From: Verrucomicrobiia bacterium
GTDB lineage: Bacteria; Verrucomicrobiota; Verrucomicrobiia; Verrucomicrobiales; Akkermansiaceae
Direction of reading: 5' to 3'
DNA: 47,367 bases
Assembly: GCA_030431475.1 (NCBI GenBank)
Contig: JAUIJD010000034.1
Location: 1 to 47,367 of the forward strand
The notes below the pieces were generated by a model. It saw only the letters and a program-made list of their open reading frames with translations. It ran no database searches and was not told the DNA's origin. How positions within the stretch are numbered: position 1 is the stretch's first letter; each line of letters starts with the position of its first letter. Made by a program: the position numbers and the translations under genes. Below are positions 6,968 to 15,915 of the stretch, piece after piece.

Positions 6968-9178
6968 ATGGAAAAACCCGACCTCAAGAAACCCAAGACC
7001 TGGGCCGGCGGCGCCCCCGCCGTGGCCTCGTCGATGAAACACGTCATCGGCAGGGACGGCCCGCTTCGTGGCCCCAGGGCGCTGCTCGAGCTCAACCAGA
7101 TCGGCGGCTTCGACTGCCCGAGCTGCGCCTGGCCCGACCCCGACGACGAACGCTCGGTCGCCGAATTCTGCGAGAACGGCGCCAAGGCGGTCGCCTCCGA
7201 GGCGATGCCGGCGCACGTCGATCGCGACTTCTTCGCACGGCACTCCATCGACGACCTCCTCGCCCGCGACGACGCCTGGCACGACCGACAGGGCCGCATC
7301 GCCGAGCCCATGGTCCTGCGCGAGGGCGCCACCCACTACGAGCCGATCTCGTGGGACGAGGCCTTCCAACTCCTCGCCTCCGAGCTGAACGGCCTCGAGT
7401 CCCCCGACGAGGCCGTTTTCTACACCTCCGGCCGCGCCAGCAACGAAGCGGCCTTCCTCTACCAGCTCTTCGCCCGCGCCTTCGGCACCAACAACCTGCC
7501 CGACTGCTCGAACATGTGCCACGAGTCCAGCGGCACCGCCCTCAAGCAATCGATCGGCGTCGGCAAGGGCACCGTCACGCTCGACGACTTCCTCGAGGCC
7601 GAGGTGATCCTCTGCGTCGGCCAGAACCCCGGCACCAACCACCCGCGCATGCTCACCACCCTCGAGCAGGCGGTGAAGGGTGGTGCGAAGGTCGTCGCGA
7701 TCAACCCGCTCAAGGAGGCCGGCCTGACGGGCTTCGCCCACCCGCAGAAGGTCTCCGGCATGCTCGGCAAGGCGACCTCCCTCGCCTCGACCTACCTCCA
7801 GGTCCGCGTCAACGGTGACCAGGCGCTCTTCCGCGGCATCGCGAAATGCCTCACGGCCGACGAGCCCTTCATCGCCGCACACACCACCGGCCACGATGCC
7901 TACCGTCGCACGCTCGACGCGACCCCCTGGGACCGCATCGAGGCACTGTCCGGCATTTCCCGCAGCGAGATCGAGTCCCTCGCCGGGCTCCTCGCGTCCG
8001 GCGAAAAGCGGGTCATCACCTGCTGGGCCATGGGCCTCACCCAGCACCGCAACGCCGTCGCCACCCTCCGCGAGATCGCCAATGTCCACCTGCTGCTCGG
8101 AGCGATCGGTCGCCCCGGCGCCGGTCTGTGCCCGGTCCGCGGCCACAGCAATGTCCAGGGCGACCGCACCGTCGGCATCTGGGAAAAGATGCCCGAGAGC
8201 TTCCTCGCCGCGCTCGACGCGCAGGCCGGCATCACCTCCCCCCGCCGGCACGGCCACGACACCGTCGCCTCCATCCTCGCCATGCACCGCGGCGAGGCGA
8301 AGGTCTTCTTCGCGCTCGGCGGCAACTTCGCCCAGGCCTGCCCCGACACCTCCTTCACCGCCGAGGCGCTGCGCCGCTGCCGGCTCACCTGCCACGTCTC
8401 GACCAAGCTCAACCGCAGCCACCTCGTCCATGGCCGCCGCGCGCTCATCCTCCCCTGCCTCGGCCGCAGCGAGGACGACGCCGGACGCTTCGTCACCTGC
8501 GAGAACTCGATGGGCGTCGTCCAGATGTCCCGCGGCACGCTGAAACCGTGCTCCGACCAACTCCTCTCCGAGCCGGAGATCATCGCCGGACTCGCCGAGG
8601 CCGTCGTCGGCGACACCGGCAAGGTCCGCTGGCGCTGGCTGGCCGAGGACTACGACCGGATCCGCGACTGGATCGAGGCGGTGGTTCCCGGCTTCGACGC
8701 CTACAACCGCCGGGCCCGCCAGCCCGGAGGATTCTACCTGCCGAACGCCGCGAAGGAGCGCGTCTGGCAGACCGAATCCGGCAAGGCCGAGTTCGGCTGC
8801 GATGATCTCGATGCCTTCGACCCCGGCGAAGGCCGCCTCATCCTCCAGACCCTGCGCAGCCACGACCAGTTCAACACGACCGTCTATGGCAACCACGACC
8901 GCTACCGCGGCATCGCCAACGGCCGCCGCATCATCTTCGCCAACCCCGACGACCTCAAGGAACGCGGCATCGGCCCGCTCGAGCCGACCCGGATCACCAG
9001 CTACGCCGAGGACCGTACCCGGACCGTCGAGGGGTTCCTCGCCGTCCCCTACGACATGCCGCGCGGCATGGCCGCCGCCTACTTCCCCGAGGCCAACGAG
9101 CTGGTTCCCGTCGGCAGCGTCGCCGAAGGCAGCGGCACGCCGACCAGCAAGAGCATCGCGATCGACATTGCTCCGTAG
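6968..9178 (+). CDS. FdhF/YdeP-type molybdopterin oxidoreductase
   Basis: A 736-residue molybdopterin oxidoreductase of the YdeP/formate-dehydrogenase-alpha-like family, which binds bis-MGD and usually an Fe-S cluster. The family hallmark FDCPSCAWPDP (Cys50, Cys53) is near the N-terminus, and NMCHESSG with Cys184 occupies the metal-ligand region. The cofactor-binding segments VGQNPGTNHPRML, GAIGRPGAGLCPVRGHSNVQG and SHDQFNTTVYG are intact. Electron partners and substrate are not established for YdeP-type proteins; E. coli YdeP is linked to acid resistance. ATG 6968 fits the usual N-terminus, and the 54-bp open extension upstream lies in a repeat. The next gene is fdhD, converging from the other strand, which supports a sulfuration-dependent molybdoenzyme. 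Confidence 0.92.
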   Translation: MEKPDLKKPKTWAGGAPAVASSMKHVIGRDGPLRGPRALLELNQIGGFDCPSCAWPDPDDERSVAEFCENGAKAVASEAMPAHVDRDFFARHSIDDLLARDDAWHDRQGRIAEPMVLREGATHYEPISWDEAFQLLASELNGLESPDEAVFYTSGRASNEAAFLYQLFARAFGTNNLPDCSNMCHESSGTALKQSIGVGKGTVTLDDFLEAEVILCVGQNPGTNHPRMLTTLEQAVKGGAKVVAINPLKEAGLTGFAHPQKVSGMLGKATSLASTYLQVRVNGDQALFRGIAKCLTADEPFIAAHTTGHDAYRRTLDATPWDRIEALSGISRSEIESLAGLLASGEKRVITCWAMGLTQHRNAVATLREIANVHLLLGAIGRPGAGLCPVRGHSNVQGDRTVGIWEKMPESFLAALDAQAGITSPRRHGHDTVASILAMHRGEAKVFFALGGNFAQACPDTSFTAEALRRCRLTCHVSTKLNRSHLVHGRRALILPCLGRSEDDAGRFVTCENSMGVVQMSRGTLKPCSDQLLSEPEIIAGLAEAVVGDTGKVRWRWLAEDYDRIRDWIEAVVPGFDAYNRRARQPGGFYLPNAAKERVWQTESGKAEFGCDDLDAFDPGEGRLILQTLRSHDQFNTTVYGNHDRYRGIANGRRIIFANPDDLKERGIGPLEPTRITSYAEDRTRTVEGFLAVPYDMPRGMAAAYFPEANELVPVGSVAEGSGTPTSKSIAIDIAP

Positions 9179-9184
9179 CCTCTC

Positions 9185-9249
9185 GGACCGCGCGAGCCCA
9201 CTCGCGCATGCATCGGACCGGATCTGCGCGAGTGGGCTCGCGCGGTCCT
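9185..9249. terminator. 23-bp perfect inverted repeat between convergent genes
   Basis: Arms 9185-9207 (GGACCGCGCGAGCCC...) and 9227-9249 are perfectly complementary over 23 bp with a 19-nt spacer. They fill the gap between the stop codons of the oxidoreductase (+) and fdhD (-). It has no poly-T tail, so it is either a bidirectional terminator or a REP-type palindrome. A partial, related motif (GGACCGCGCGACCCC) occurs near 6289. Confidence 0.75.
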
Positions 9250-9256
9250 TTCAACC

Positions 9257-10024
9257 CTACTTCCCGCTCTCCACCGCGCCCGCATACACATTGAACCTCG
9301 GCGGCCGCAGGAAGCCGACCAGCGTCTGCCCCGAGCGTTCGGCGAACTCGATCGCCAGCGACGACGGCGCCGAGATCGCCGCCACCAGCGGCAGGCGCGC
9401 GCCGAGCGCCTTCTGCATGATCTCGAAGGACACTCTTCCGGACACCAGAAGGAAGCCGGACGCGAGATCCACGCCTCCCTCCAGAGCGTGGCCGATCACC
9501 TTGTCGACCGCGTTGTGGCGCCCGACGTCCTCGCGCACCATCCGCAATTCCCCCGCCTTGTCGAAGAACCCGGCCGCGTGCAGACCGCCGGTCCGGTCAA
9601 AGGTCCGCTGCCTTTCCCTCAAGCGCTCCGGCGCGCCGAGCAAGGCCTCCGCCGAGAAACGCACCGGCTCACCCAGCGGTTCGAAGTGCGTGAACACCGA
9701 CTCGATGCTCGCCTTGCCGCAGATCCCGCAGGACGACGCACTGAACAGATTCCGCCGCAAACTCGCAGGATCGAAGTCCGACTCATCGTGGAGAAACACC
9801 CTCGCATGGTTCTCCTCGATCTCCATCCGACGCACCCCGCGCGGATCCGGCAGAATCCCCTCGGAAACGAGAAAGCCCCGCACCAGGTCCTCGTCATCCC
9901 CCGGCGTCCGCATCACCACCGCCAGCGGATGCCCGTCCAGCGTCACCTGCAGCGGCTCCTCCACCGCCACCCGCTCCGCTTTCTCCGAGCCATCGGCGCT
10001 CCGGGCCAGAAACGAACGATCCAT
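9257..10024 (-). CDS. fdhD: Formate dehydrogenase sulfurtransferase FdhD
   Basis: A 255-residue FdhD. The protein carries sulfur from the cysteine desulfurase to the Mo-bis-MGD cofactor and is needed for active formate dehydrogenases and relatives. The catalytic CxxC loop is SSCGICGKAS (Cys99 and Cys102). The conserved block around MVREDVGRHNAVDKVIG and the C-terminal APSSLAIEFAE are also present. The start at 10024 was chosen because the frame upstream to 10189 translates a cluster of intergenic hairpins. It converges on the YdeP-type oxidoreductase, its probable client. Confidence 0.96.
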   Translation of the reverse strand: MDRSFLARSADGSEKAERVAVEEPLQVTLDGHPLAVVMRTPGDDEDLVRGFLVSEGILPDPRGVRRMEIEENHARVFLHDESDFDPASLRRNLFSASSCGICGKASIESVFTHFEPLGEPVRFSAEALLGAPERLRERQRTFDRTGGLHAAGFFDKAGELRMVREDVGRHNAVDKVIGHALEGGVDLASGFLLVSGRVSFEIMQKALGARLPLVAAISAPSSLAIEFAERSGQTLVGFLRPPRFNVYAGAVESGK

Positions 10025-10066
10025 CCCGGCGGATCCTGACCCATCACCGGTTTCGTGGCCAGCTCC

Positions 10067-10211
10067 GGAGTGGCGCTTTCCAAGCGCCATACCGGGGCAC
10101 GGCGGTCTCCGACCGCGAGGAGGGCACTGCGCAAAGGGATCCGTCGAAACCCTCTCACCCAGCGGCTGAAAGCCGCTCCGCCCCCTCATGGCGCTCAGCG
10201 AGCGCCACTCC
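10067..10211. repeat. Cluster of triloop hairpins bounded by a 24-bp inverted repeat
   Basis: Outer arms 10067-10090 and 10188-10211 are complementary except in their central loops. Each arm is itself a hairpin (GGCGCTT-TCC-AAGCGCC and GGCGCTC-AGC-GAGCGCC). Between them lie GCGGTC-TCC-GACCGC (10102-10116) and AGCGGCT-GAA-AGCCGCT (10161-10177). The right end overlaps the sialidase stop codon. The pattern of 6-8-bp stems with 3-nt loops is that of composite REP/BIME elements. Confidence 0.78.
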
Positions 10212-11395
10212 TACTCCACCCACCCCGGCACCTCGCCGTCGCCGGTCTTCTCGCCGCCGAGAATCCACGACAGGTTGAAGCGTGCCATCGTTCCAGCTCC
10301 CCCGGGCCCTCCCTCGAACAACAGGTAGATCCACCCCTCCGAGGCCGTGCCCGGGCGCCCGGCATCCATCGACGAGTAGGCGAAATTCCCGTCGAACACC
10401 TGACGCCGAAGCGGCCAGGTTTCGCCACCATCGAAGCTCGCCCAGACGTGACCGTTGCGCCGCCCCTTCTCGCTGACGACGTTGCTGAAGACCAGCACGT
10501 CGCGCCCCAGCACCGGCAGCCGCACCAGCCCGCCCATCAGGCCGTAGGTGCTGTCGGTGTTGCCATCGGGCAGAACCTCCGAGCGCTTGGGATCCTCCCA
10601 GGTCTGGCCGCCATCGCGGCTCACCGCGCTCCAGCGCCACAGCGATTCCTCCGAGGTCGGCGCCCAGTGCCGACGCGTGTTGTAGTAGAGCGTGCCATCG
10701 GAGCGCTCGACGATGCAGGCCTCACCCGTCCCCATCACCGGCACCGGCTCCGACGCCTTCCAGCTGCGTCCGCCATCGTCGCTGAACATCGCGTTGGTGT
10801 AGTGGGTGTGGAAGACCTCGCGGGGATAGTTGCTGCGGCCATACCAGCGCGTCGGCCGGATCAATCGCCCCTTGTATTGCCCGTGGCGGAGACAAATGCC
10901 GTGCTCGTTCATGTGCATCGACGGCCCGTGGCCCATCGAGTTCGGGTGGATGACCACCTCGCGCTCTTCCCAGCTCACGCCGTGGTCCTTCGACACATGC
11001 ACCGCGAGCGGCGACGGCGGATGACCGTCCTCGACGAAGGCAAAGACCTCGCCCGATACCTCATCGACCGTCACGCCCCCGCCCATGAAGCCCTTCGCGA
11101 TCGTGACCGGCTCGCCCCAGGACTCACCGCCATCGGTGCTCCGACGCACCTCGACCTCACCGAAAACCGCGAGCACCGACCCATCCGCCGCCACCGCGAC
11201 GTTGGGAAAGCGCCCCCCGGCGAAGACCGAGGTCATCGACATGTCGGGCTCCCCGAGAAAGGCCGAGAGTTCCCCTTCATGGGCCGAGGCGGGCTTGAAG
11301 ACCTTGTTGTCCTGGTTCCAGCCGACGCCGTCGGCGGCAACACTCGAATCGAAAACGGCGACCCACGCCGCCAGCGTCAAGGAGATCCGCATCAT
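10211..11395 (-). CDS. Exo-alpha-sialidase-like six-bladed propeller, exported
   Basis: A secreted sialidase/BNR-repeat protein of about 394 residues. It has five Asp-box motifs (S-x-D-x-G-x-x-W): STDGGESW, SKDHGVSW, SDDGGRSW, SRDGGQTW and SFDGGETW. These mark blades of a GH33-type beta-propeller. A signal peptide (MMRISLTLAAWVAVFDSSVAA) precedes it. An Arg early in the fold (GGRFPNV) and the Arg in CLRHGQYKGRLIRP could belong to the arginine triad, but sialic acid specificity is not proven; many Verrucomicrobiota members of this family act on other acidic glycans. ATG 11395 or the adjacent ATG 11392 starts the signal peptide. The gene is divergent from the helicase gene. Confidence 0.87.
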   Translation of the reverse strand: MMRISLTLAAWVAVFDSSVAADGVGWNQDNKVFKPASAHEGELSAFLGEPDMSMTSVFAGGRFPNVAVAADGSVLAVFGEVEVRRSTDGGESWGEPVTIAKGFMGGGVTVDEVSGEVFAFVEDGHPPSPLAVHVSKDHGVSWEEREVVIHPNSMGHGPSMHMNEHGICLRHGQYKGRLIRPTRWYGRSNYPREVFHTHYTNAMFSDDGGRSWKASEPVPVMGTGEACIVERSDGTLYYNTRRHWAPTSEESLWRWSAVSRDGGQTWEDPKRSEVLPDGNTDSTYGLMGGLVRLPVLGRDVLVFSNVVSEKGRRNGHVWASFDGGETWPLRRQVFDGNFAYSSMDAGRPGTASEGWIYLLFEGGPGGAGTMARFNLSWILGGEKTGDGEVPGWVE

Positions 11396-11532
11396 GGCCG
11401 TGGAATACGCGTGCGAAGGCGCCGAATTGCACACGGTTTCCGGTCTCTTCACTCGACCAGTTGACCGCCACCTCGGGAGTCCGGCGGAATCGCCATGATC
11501 CGGGTGTCACGGATCGTGGTGGCCAGCCGGAG

Positions 11533-11606
11533 GTGGCCGGGCCTCCCAGGCCCGGTGGAACGAAGGTCGACCAGGGACACCGGGCCTGGAAGGCCCGGCC
11601 ACGGCC
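11533..11606. repeat. Large inverted repeat of two hairpins (REP-like)
   Basis: A 25-nt arm beginning GTGGCCGGGCCTCCCAGG is matched by an inverted arm (CACCGGGCCTGGAAGGCCC...) with one mismatch and a spacer of about 22 nt. Each arm also folds alone (CCGGGCCT-3 nt-AGGCCCGG). It lies in the 325-bp divergent gap between the sialidase-like and helicase genes; the rest of that gap shows no gene. Confidence 0.78.
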
Positions 11607-11720
11607 CCTTGCCTCTCGGTCACGCCGATTCGTTCTGCCAACCCATGTCGGTGACACCCCGCCTTGACCCGACTCCATTCCCGCCCTTGATACGGCAGCC
11701 CCTCCGCCGACCCGCTCCCC

Positions 11721-14147
11721 ATGCTCTCTCCACCGCTTCTCGACTGGTTCCGCACGGAAAAGGGGGAGCCGCTGCCCTTTCAGAAGCAGCTCTGGAAACA
11801 CCACGCCGGTGGCCGCTCGGGCCTGCTCCACGCACCCACCGGCTTCGGCAAGACGCTCGCCGCCTGGCTGCCGCCGCTCGCCGGGGCACTTGAGAAACAC
11901 CCGACCGCCAAACCCGCGCCCTGCTCCGTCCTGTGGATCACGCCGCTGCGGGCCCTCGCCGCCGACACCCTCAAGTCGTTGCGCGAGCCGGTCGAAGCCG
12001 TCGCCCCCGCCTGGGAGGTCGAGGCCCGGACCGGCGACACCTCGTCGTATCGTCGTGCCAAGCTGCGTCAGCGCCTGCCCTTCGCCCTCGTCACCACCCC
12101 GGAGAGCCTCTCGCTGATGCTCACCTACCCGGACTTCCGGGAAAAGCTGGCCCACCTCGACACGGTGATCGTCGATGAATGGCACGAGCTGCTCGGCACC
12201 AAGCGCGGCGTGCAGACCGAGCTCGGCCTCGCCCGACTCCGCCGCTGGCGCCCCGATGTGCGGATCTGGGGACTTTCCGCGACGCTCGGCAACCTCGACG
12301 AAGCCCGCGACGCCCTGCTCGGCCCCAACCACCCCCGCGCCACCACGGTTTCCGCGAAGGCCCGCAAGCCGCTCGAGATCGAGACGCTCATCCCCGACGA
12401 GATCGACCGCTTCCCCTGGGCCGGCCACCTCGGCACGCGGATGATCGGCGCGGTCGCGAAGCGCGTCGATGCCGCCGGATCGACCCTGCTCTTCACCAAC
12501 ACCCGGTCGCAGACCGAGATCTGGTTCCAGGAGCTTCAGCAGGCCTTGCCCTCCCTGCGCGACGCCATCGCCATGCACCACGGGTCGCTGGCGAGAAAGG
12601 AACGCGCCTCCGTCGAAGCCGGCCTCAAGGACGGATCATTGCGCTGCGTCGTCTGCACCTCCTCGCTCGACCTCGGCGTCGATTTTTCGCCGGTGGACCA
12701 GGTCATCCAGGTCGGCAGCCCCAAGGGCATCGCCCGCCTCGCCCAGCGCGCCGGGCGCTCGGGTCACCGGCCGGGGCAGACCAGCCGCATCGTCGGCGTC
12801 CCGACCCATGCCTTCGAGCTGCTCGAGTTCGCCGCCGCCCGCGACGCGTGGAAGGCGCGGCACATCGAGTCGCGCCGTCCGCTTCACCAGCCGCTCGACC
12901 TGCTCGTCCAGCACACGCTCACCTGCGTCCTCGGTCAGCCCGACCGGCCCGATGCCCTGCTCGACGAGTTTCGCAGCACCCTCGCCTACCGCGACCTGGA
13001 GGACGATGAATGGCGCTGGGTGGTCGGCTTCATCACCGAGGGCGGCGACGCGCTCAAGGCCTACCCGCAGTATCGCAAGGCGACCCTGCGCGACGGCCGC
13101 CTCCACTTCGACGACGCCCGTGCCGCGCAGCTCCACCGACTCGGCATCGGCACGATCACGAGCGACTCCGCCATCGCCGTCCGCTTCGCCTCCGGCAGGA
13201 CGCTCGGGACGGTCGAGGAGAGCTTCATCACCCGTCTCAAGCCCGGCCAGACCTTCATCTTCGGCGGGCGCCAGCTCGAGTTGATCCGCTTCCACAAGCT
13301 CACCGCCACCGTCCGCGCCTCGACCCGCAGGCACCGGGGCCAGGTGCCGGTCTGGAACGGCGGCAAGATGCCGCTCTCCACCGAGCTCGCCAGCGCCGTC
13401 GCCGGCCGTCTCCACGGGCGTCCCGCGCCCGCTCCCGAGCACCGTGCCGTGCGGCCGCTCCTCGCCATCCAGCGGCAATGGTCGGCCGTCCCCGGCACCC
13501 GTGAGCTGGTGGTCGAGTTCACCCGCACCCGCGAGGGCGAGCATCTCTTTCTCTACCCCTTCGCCGGACGACTCGTCCACGAGGGTCTCGCCGCCCTCGC
13601 CGCCTACCGGATTTCCACCAGGATCGGCGAGTCGATCGACCTGACCCAGAACGACTACGGGTTCTCGCTGATCGCCCGCCGCGGCCTCAGACTCGACGAG
13701 AGCCTGCTCCGCGACGCACTTTCTACGACGAATCTCGTAGAAGATCTCCTCGCCAGCATGAACACCGCCGAGATGGCCCGTCGGCAGTTCCGCGAGATCG
13801 CCCGAGTCTCCGGCCTGCTCATGCCCGACTTCCCCGGCAAACGCCGCCCGACCCGCGACCTGCAGGTTTCCTCCTCGCTGCTGTTCGAGGTTTTCTCGAA
13901 GTACGACCCCGCCAACCTGCTGCTCGACCAGGCGCGCCGCGAGATCCTCCAGCGCCAGCTCGAGTGGACCCGCCTCAAGGCAACCCTCGACGACCTGGCG
14001 GGCCGCCCCTTCCGGCTCGTCGAAACCGAGCGCCTCACCCCGATGGCCTTCCCGCTGTGGGCCGACCGGCTTTCCGCCCACCTCCCCGCCGGCGACGCCA
14101 CCACCCGGCTCGAGGCGATGCTCGCCGAATTGGAGCGCCGGTTATGA
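11721..14147 (+). CDS. Ligase-associated DNA damage response DEXH-box helicase (Lhr-type)
   Basis: An 808-residue superfamily 2 helicase of the Lhr-core group whose genes usually neighbour an ATP-dependent DNA ligase, an MBL exonuclease and the PdeM phosphoesterase. Motif I APTGFGKT is at residues 38-45. Motif Ib TTPES, motif II DEWH (152-155, a variant of DEVH) and motif III SATLGN follow. Later come TNTRSQTE, SLDLGVDF and the motif VI region QRAGRSGHRPG, and then the winged-helix and Lhr C-terminal domains. The length is typical. ATG 11721 gives the standard start LLDWFRTEKGEPLPFQKQLW. The ligase and exonuclease are not adjacent here; PdeM is about 16 kb away. Confidence 0.94.
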   Translation: MLSPPLLDWFRTEKGEPLPFQKQLWKHHAGGRSGLLHAPTGFGKTLAAWLPPLAGALEKHPTAKPAPCSVLWITPLRALAADTLKSLREPVEAVAPAWEVEARTGDTSSYRRAKLRQRLPFALVTTPESLSLMLTYPDFREKLAHLDTVIVDEWHELLGTKRGVQTELGLARLRRWRPDVRIWGLSATLGNLDEARDALLGPNHPRATTVSAKARKPLEIETLIPDEIDRFPWAGHLGTRMIGAVAKRVDAAGSTLLFTNTRSQTEIWFQELQQALPSLRDAIAMHHGSLARKERASVEAGLKDGSLRCVVCTSSLDLGVDFSPVDQVIQVGSPKGIARLAQRAGRSGHRPGQTSRIVGVPTHAFELLEFAAARDAWKARHIESRRPLHQPLDLLVQHTLTCVLGQPDRPDALLDEFRSTLAYRDLEDDEWRWVVGFITEGGDALKAYPQYRKATLRDGRLHFDDARAAQLHRLGIGTITSDSAIAVRFASGRTLGTVEESFITRLKPGQTFIFGGRQLELIRFHKLTATVRASTRRHRGQVPVWNGGKMPLSTELASAVAGRLHGRPAPAPEHRAVRPLLAIQRQWSAVPGTRELVVEFTRTREGEHLFLYPFAGRLVHEGLAALAAYRISTRIGESIDLTQNDYGFSLIARRGLRLDESLLRDALSTTNLVEDLLASMNTAEMARRQFREIARVSGLLMPDFPGKRRPTRDLQVSSSLLFEVFSKYDPANLLLDQARREILQRQLEWTRLKATLDDLAGRPFRLVETERLTPMAFPLWADRLSAHLPAGDATTRLEAMLAELERRL

Positions 14148-14262
14148 AACCAGCACCCCTCCAGCCTCCACGCATCCGCAGCCCTCATTCCCACCAAAAT
14201 TTCATCGTCCCTCCGCCTCAGCCCGTTAGGCTCTTTTGCAGAAAAGTCCGCCCGCTCTCGTC

Positions 14263-15915
14263 ATGCCCGACACCCCGGAAGAACCGTCCGCCACCGAAAA
14301 CGAACTCGGCATCAACCCCGAAGAACTCTGGCAGACCGCCGACAAGCTCCGCGGCTCGGTCGATGCCGCCGAATACAAGCACGTCGTCCTCGGGCTGATC
14401 TTCCTCAAGTACATCTCCGACGCCTTCGCCGCCCGACGCGAGACGCTACGCCAGGAACTCGAAGCCGACGGCATCAGCGGCCAGGCCCTCGACGGGCTGC
14501 TCGAGAGCCGCGACGAATACACCGCCGAAAACGTTTTCTGGGTGCCGCCCGAGGCCCGCTGGGAGAACATCCAGAACCAGGGCAAGGAGCCGAACATCGC
14601 CGTCATCCTTGACGACGCGATGCACGCCATCGAGCGCGACAACAAGAAGCTCAAGGGCAAGCTCCCCCGCGACTACGCCCGCCGCGGCATCCCCGCCGAG
14701 AGGCTCGGTGGTCTCATCGACCAGATCGCGAAGATCGCCATCGGCACCGACCAGGCCCGCGCGAAGGACGTGCTCGGCCGCGTCTATGAATACTTCCTCG
14801 GCAAGTTCGCCGCCGCCGAGGGCAAGCTCGGCGGCGAGTTCTTCACCCCCAGCTCGGTGGTCCGGCTGCTGGTCGAAATGGTCGAGCCCTACGAAGGACG
14901 CGTCTATGACCCCGCCTGCGGCTCTGGCGGGATGTTCGTCCAGTCCGAGCGCTTTGCCGAGGCCCACGGCGGCACCCGCCGCGACATCTCGGTCTTCGGC
15001 CAGGAGTCGAACCCCACCACCTGGCGCCTCGCCCACATGAACCTCGCCATCCGCGGCATCGAGGCGAACCTCGGCGAGCAGCCGGCCGACTCCTTCGTCC
15101 GCGACCTTCACCCCGACCTCAAGGCCGACTTCATCCTCGCCAATCCCCCCTTCAACATCTCCGACTGGTCGGCCGAGTTGCTCAAGAAAGACCCGCGCTG
15201 GACCTACGGCGTGCCGCCCGCCGGCAACGCCAACTACGCCTGGATCCAGCACTTCATCCACCACCTCGCCCCGCCGAACGGCCGCGGCGGCGGCGTCGCC
15301 GGCTTCGTCATGGCCAATGGCTCGCTGTCCTCGACCTCCGGCTCCGAGGGCGAGATCCGCCGCAAGATCGTCGAGGACGACCTCGTCGATTGCATCGTCG
15401 CCATGCCCAGCCAGCTCTTCCTCACCACCGGCATCCCCGTCTGCCTGTGGTTCCTCAGCCGCGACAAGGAAGGCCGGAATCTCAAGGGTGGCGGACGCGA
15501 CCGCCGCGGCGAAACGCTCTTCATCGACGCCCGCGAGATGGGCTCCATGGAAACCCGCACGCTGCGGGTGCTCTCCGGCCGCGACCAGTATCCGCCCGAC
15601 CCCGACTCCGACATCGGCCGCATCACGCGCACCTACCACGCCTGGCGTGGGGAAGCCGACGCCGGCGACTACGAGGACGTCCCCGGCTTCTGCAAGTCCG
15701 CCACCCTCGCCGACATTGAGAAGCACTCCTTCGTCCTCACCCCCGGCCGCTACGTCGGCGCCGCCGAGATCGAGGACGACGGCGAGCCCTTCGACGAGAA
15801 AATGACCCGTCTCACCGGCGAACTCGCCAGCCACTTCGCCGAGTCCGCCCGCCTCGAATCCGCCATCCGCGACAACCTCGCCGCCATTGGCTACCCCGTG
15901 CCCGAGACGGAATGA
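14263..15915 (+). CDS. hsdM: Type I restriction-modification DNA methyltransferase subunit HsdM
   Basis: A 550-residue N6-adenine methyltransferase subunit of a type I R-M enzyme. The HsdM N-terminal helical domain ([30 protein letters not shown]) precedes the catalytic domain. Motif I is [10 protein letters not shown] near residue 216, and motif IV NPPF is at 294-297. ATG 14263 was chosen over a TTG at 14236, and it gives the usual HsdM start. It is the first gene of hsdM-rhuM-hsdS-hsdR, and its TGA overlaps the next ATG by four bases. A weak AGCC/GGCT hairpin followed by CTTTT lies just upstream at 14220-14236 and could end helicase transcription. Confidence 0.97.
   Translation: MPDTPEEPSATENELGINPEELWQTADKLRGSVDAAEYKHVVLGLIFLKYISDAFAARRETLRQELEADGISGQALDGLLESRDEYTAENVFWVPPEARWENIQNQGKEPNIAVILDDAMHAIERDNKKLKGKLPRDYARRGIPAERLGGLIDQIAKIAIGTDQARAKDVLGRVYEYFLGKFAAAEGKLGGEFFTPSSVVRLLVEMVEPYEGRVYDPACGSGGMFVQSERFAEAHGGTRRDISVFGQESNPTTWRLAHMNLAIRGIEANLGEQPADSFVRDLHPDLKADFILANPPFNISDWSAELLKKDPRWTYGVPPAGNANYAWIQHFIHHLAPPNGRGGGVAGFVMANGSLSSTSGSEGEIRRKIVEDDLVDCIVAMPSQLFLTTGIPVCLWFLSRDKEGRNLKGGGRDRRGETLFIDAREMGSMETRTLRVLSGRDQYPPDPDSDIGRITRTYHAWRGEADAGDYEDVPGFCKSATLADIEKHSFVLTPGRYVGAAEIEDDGEPFDEKMTRLTGELASHFAESARLESAIRDNLAAIGYPVPETE

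Noticed and set aside
6479-8896. An 805-residue open frame on the - strand
   Set aside because: Antisense to the YdeP-type oxidoreductase, with Glu/Gly/Ala-rich shadow composition and no domain.
6968-10024. A respiratory formate dehydrogenase operon
   Set aside because: The large subunit is the YdeP type, and there are no iron-sulfur beta or cytochrome gamma subunit genes; fdhD is convergent, not in an operon.
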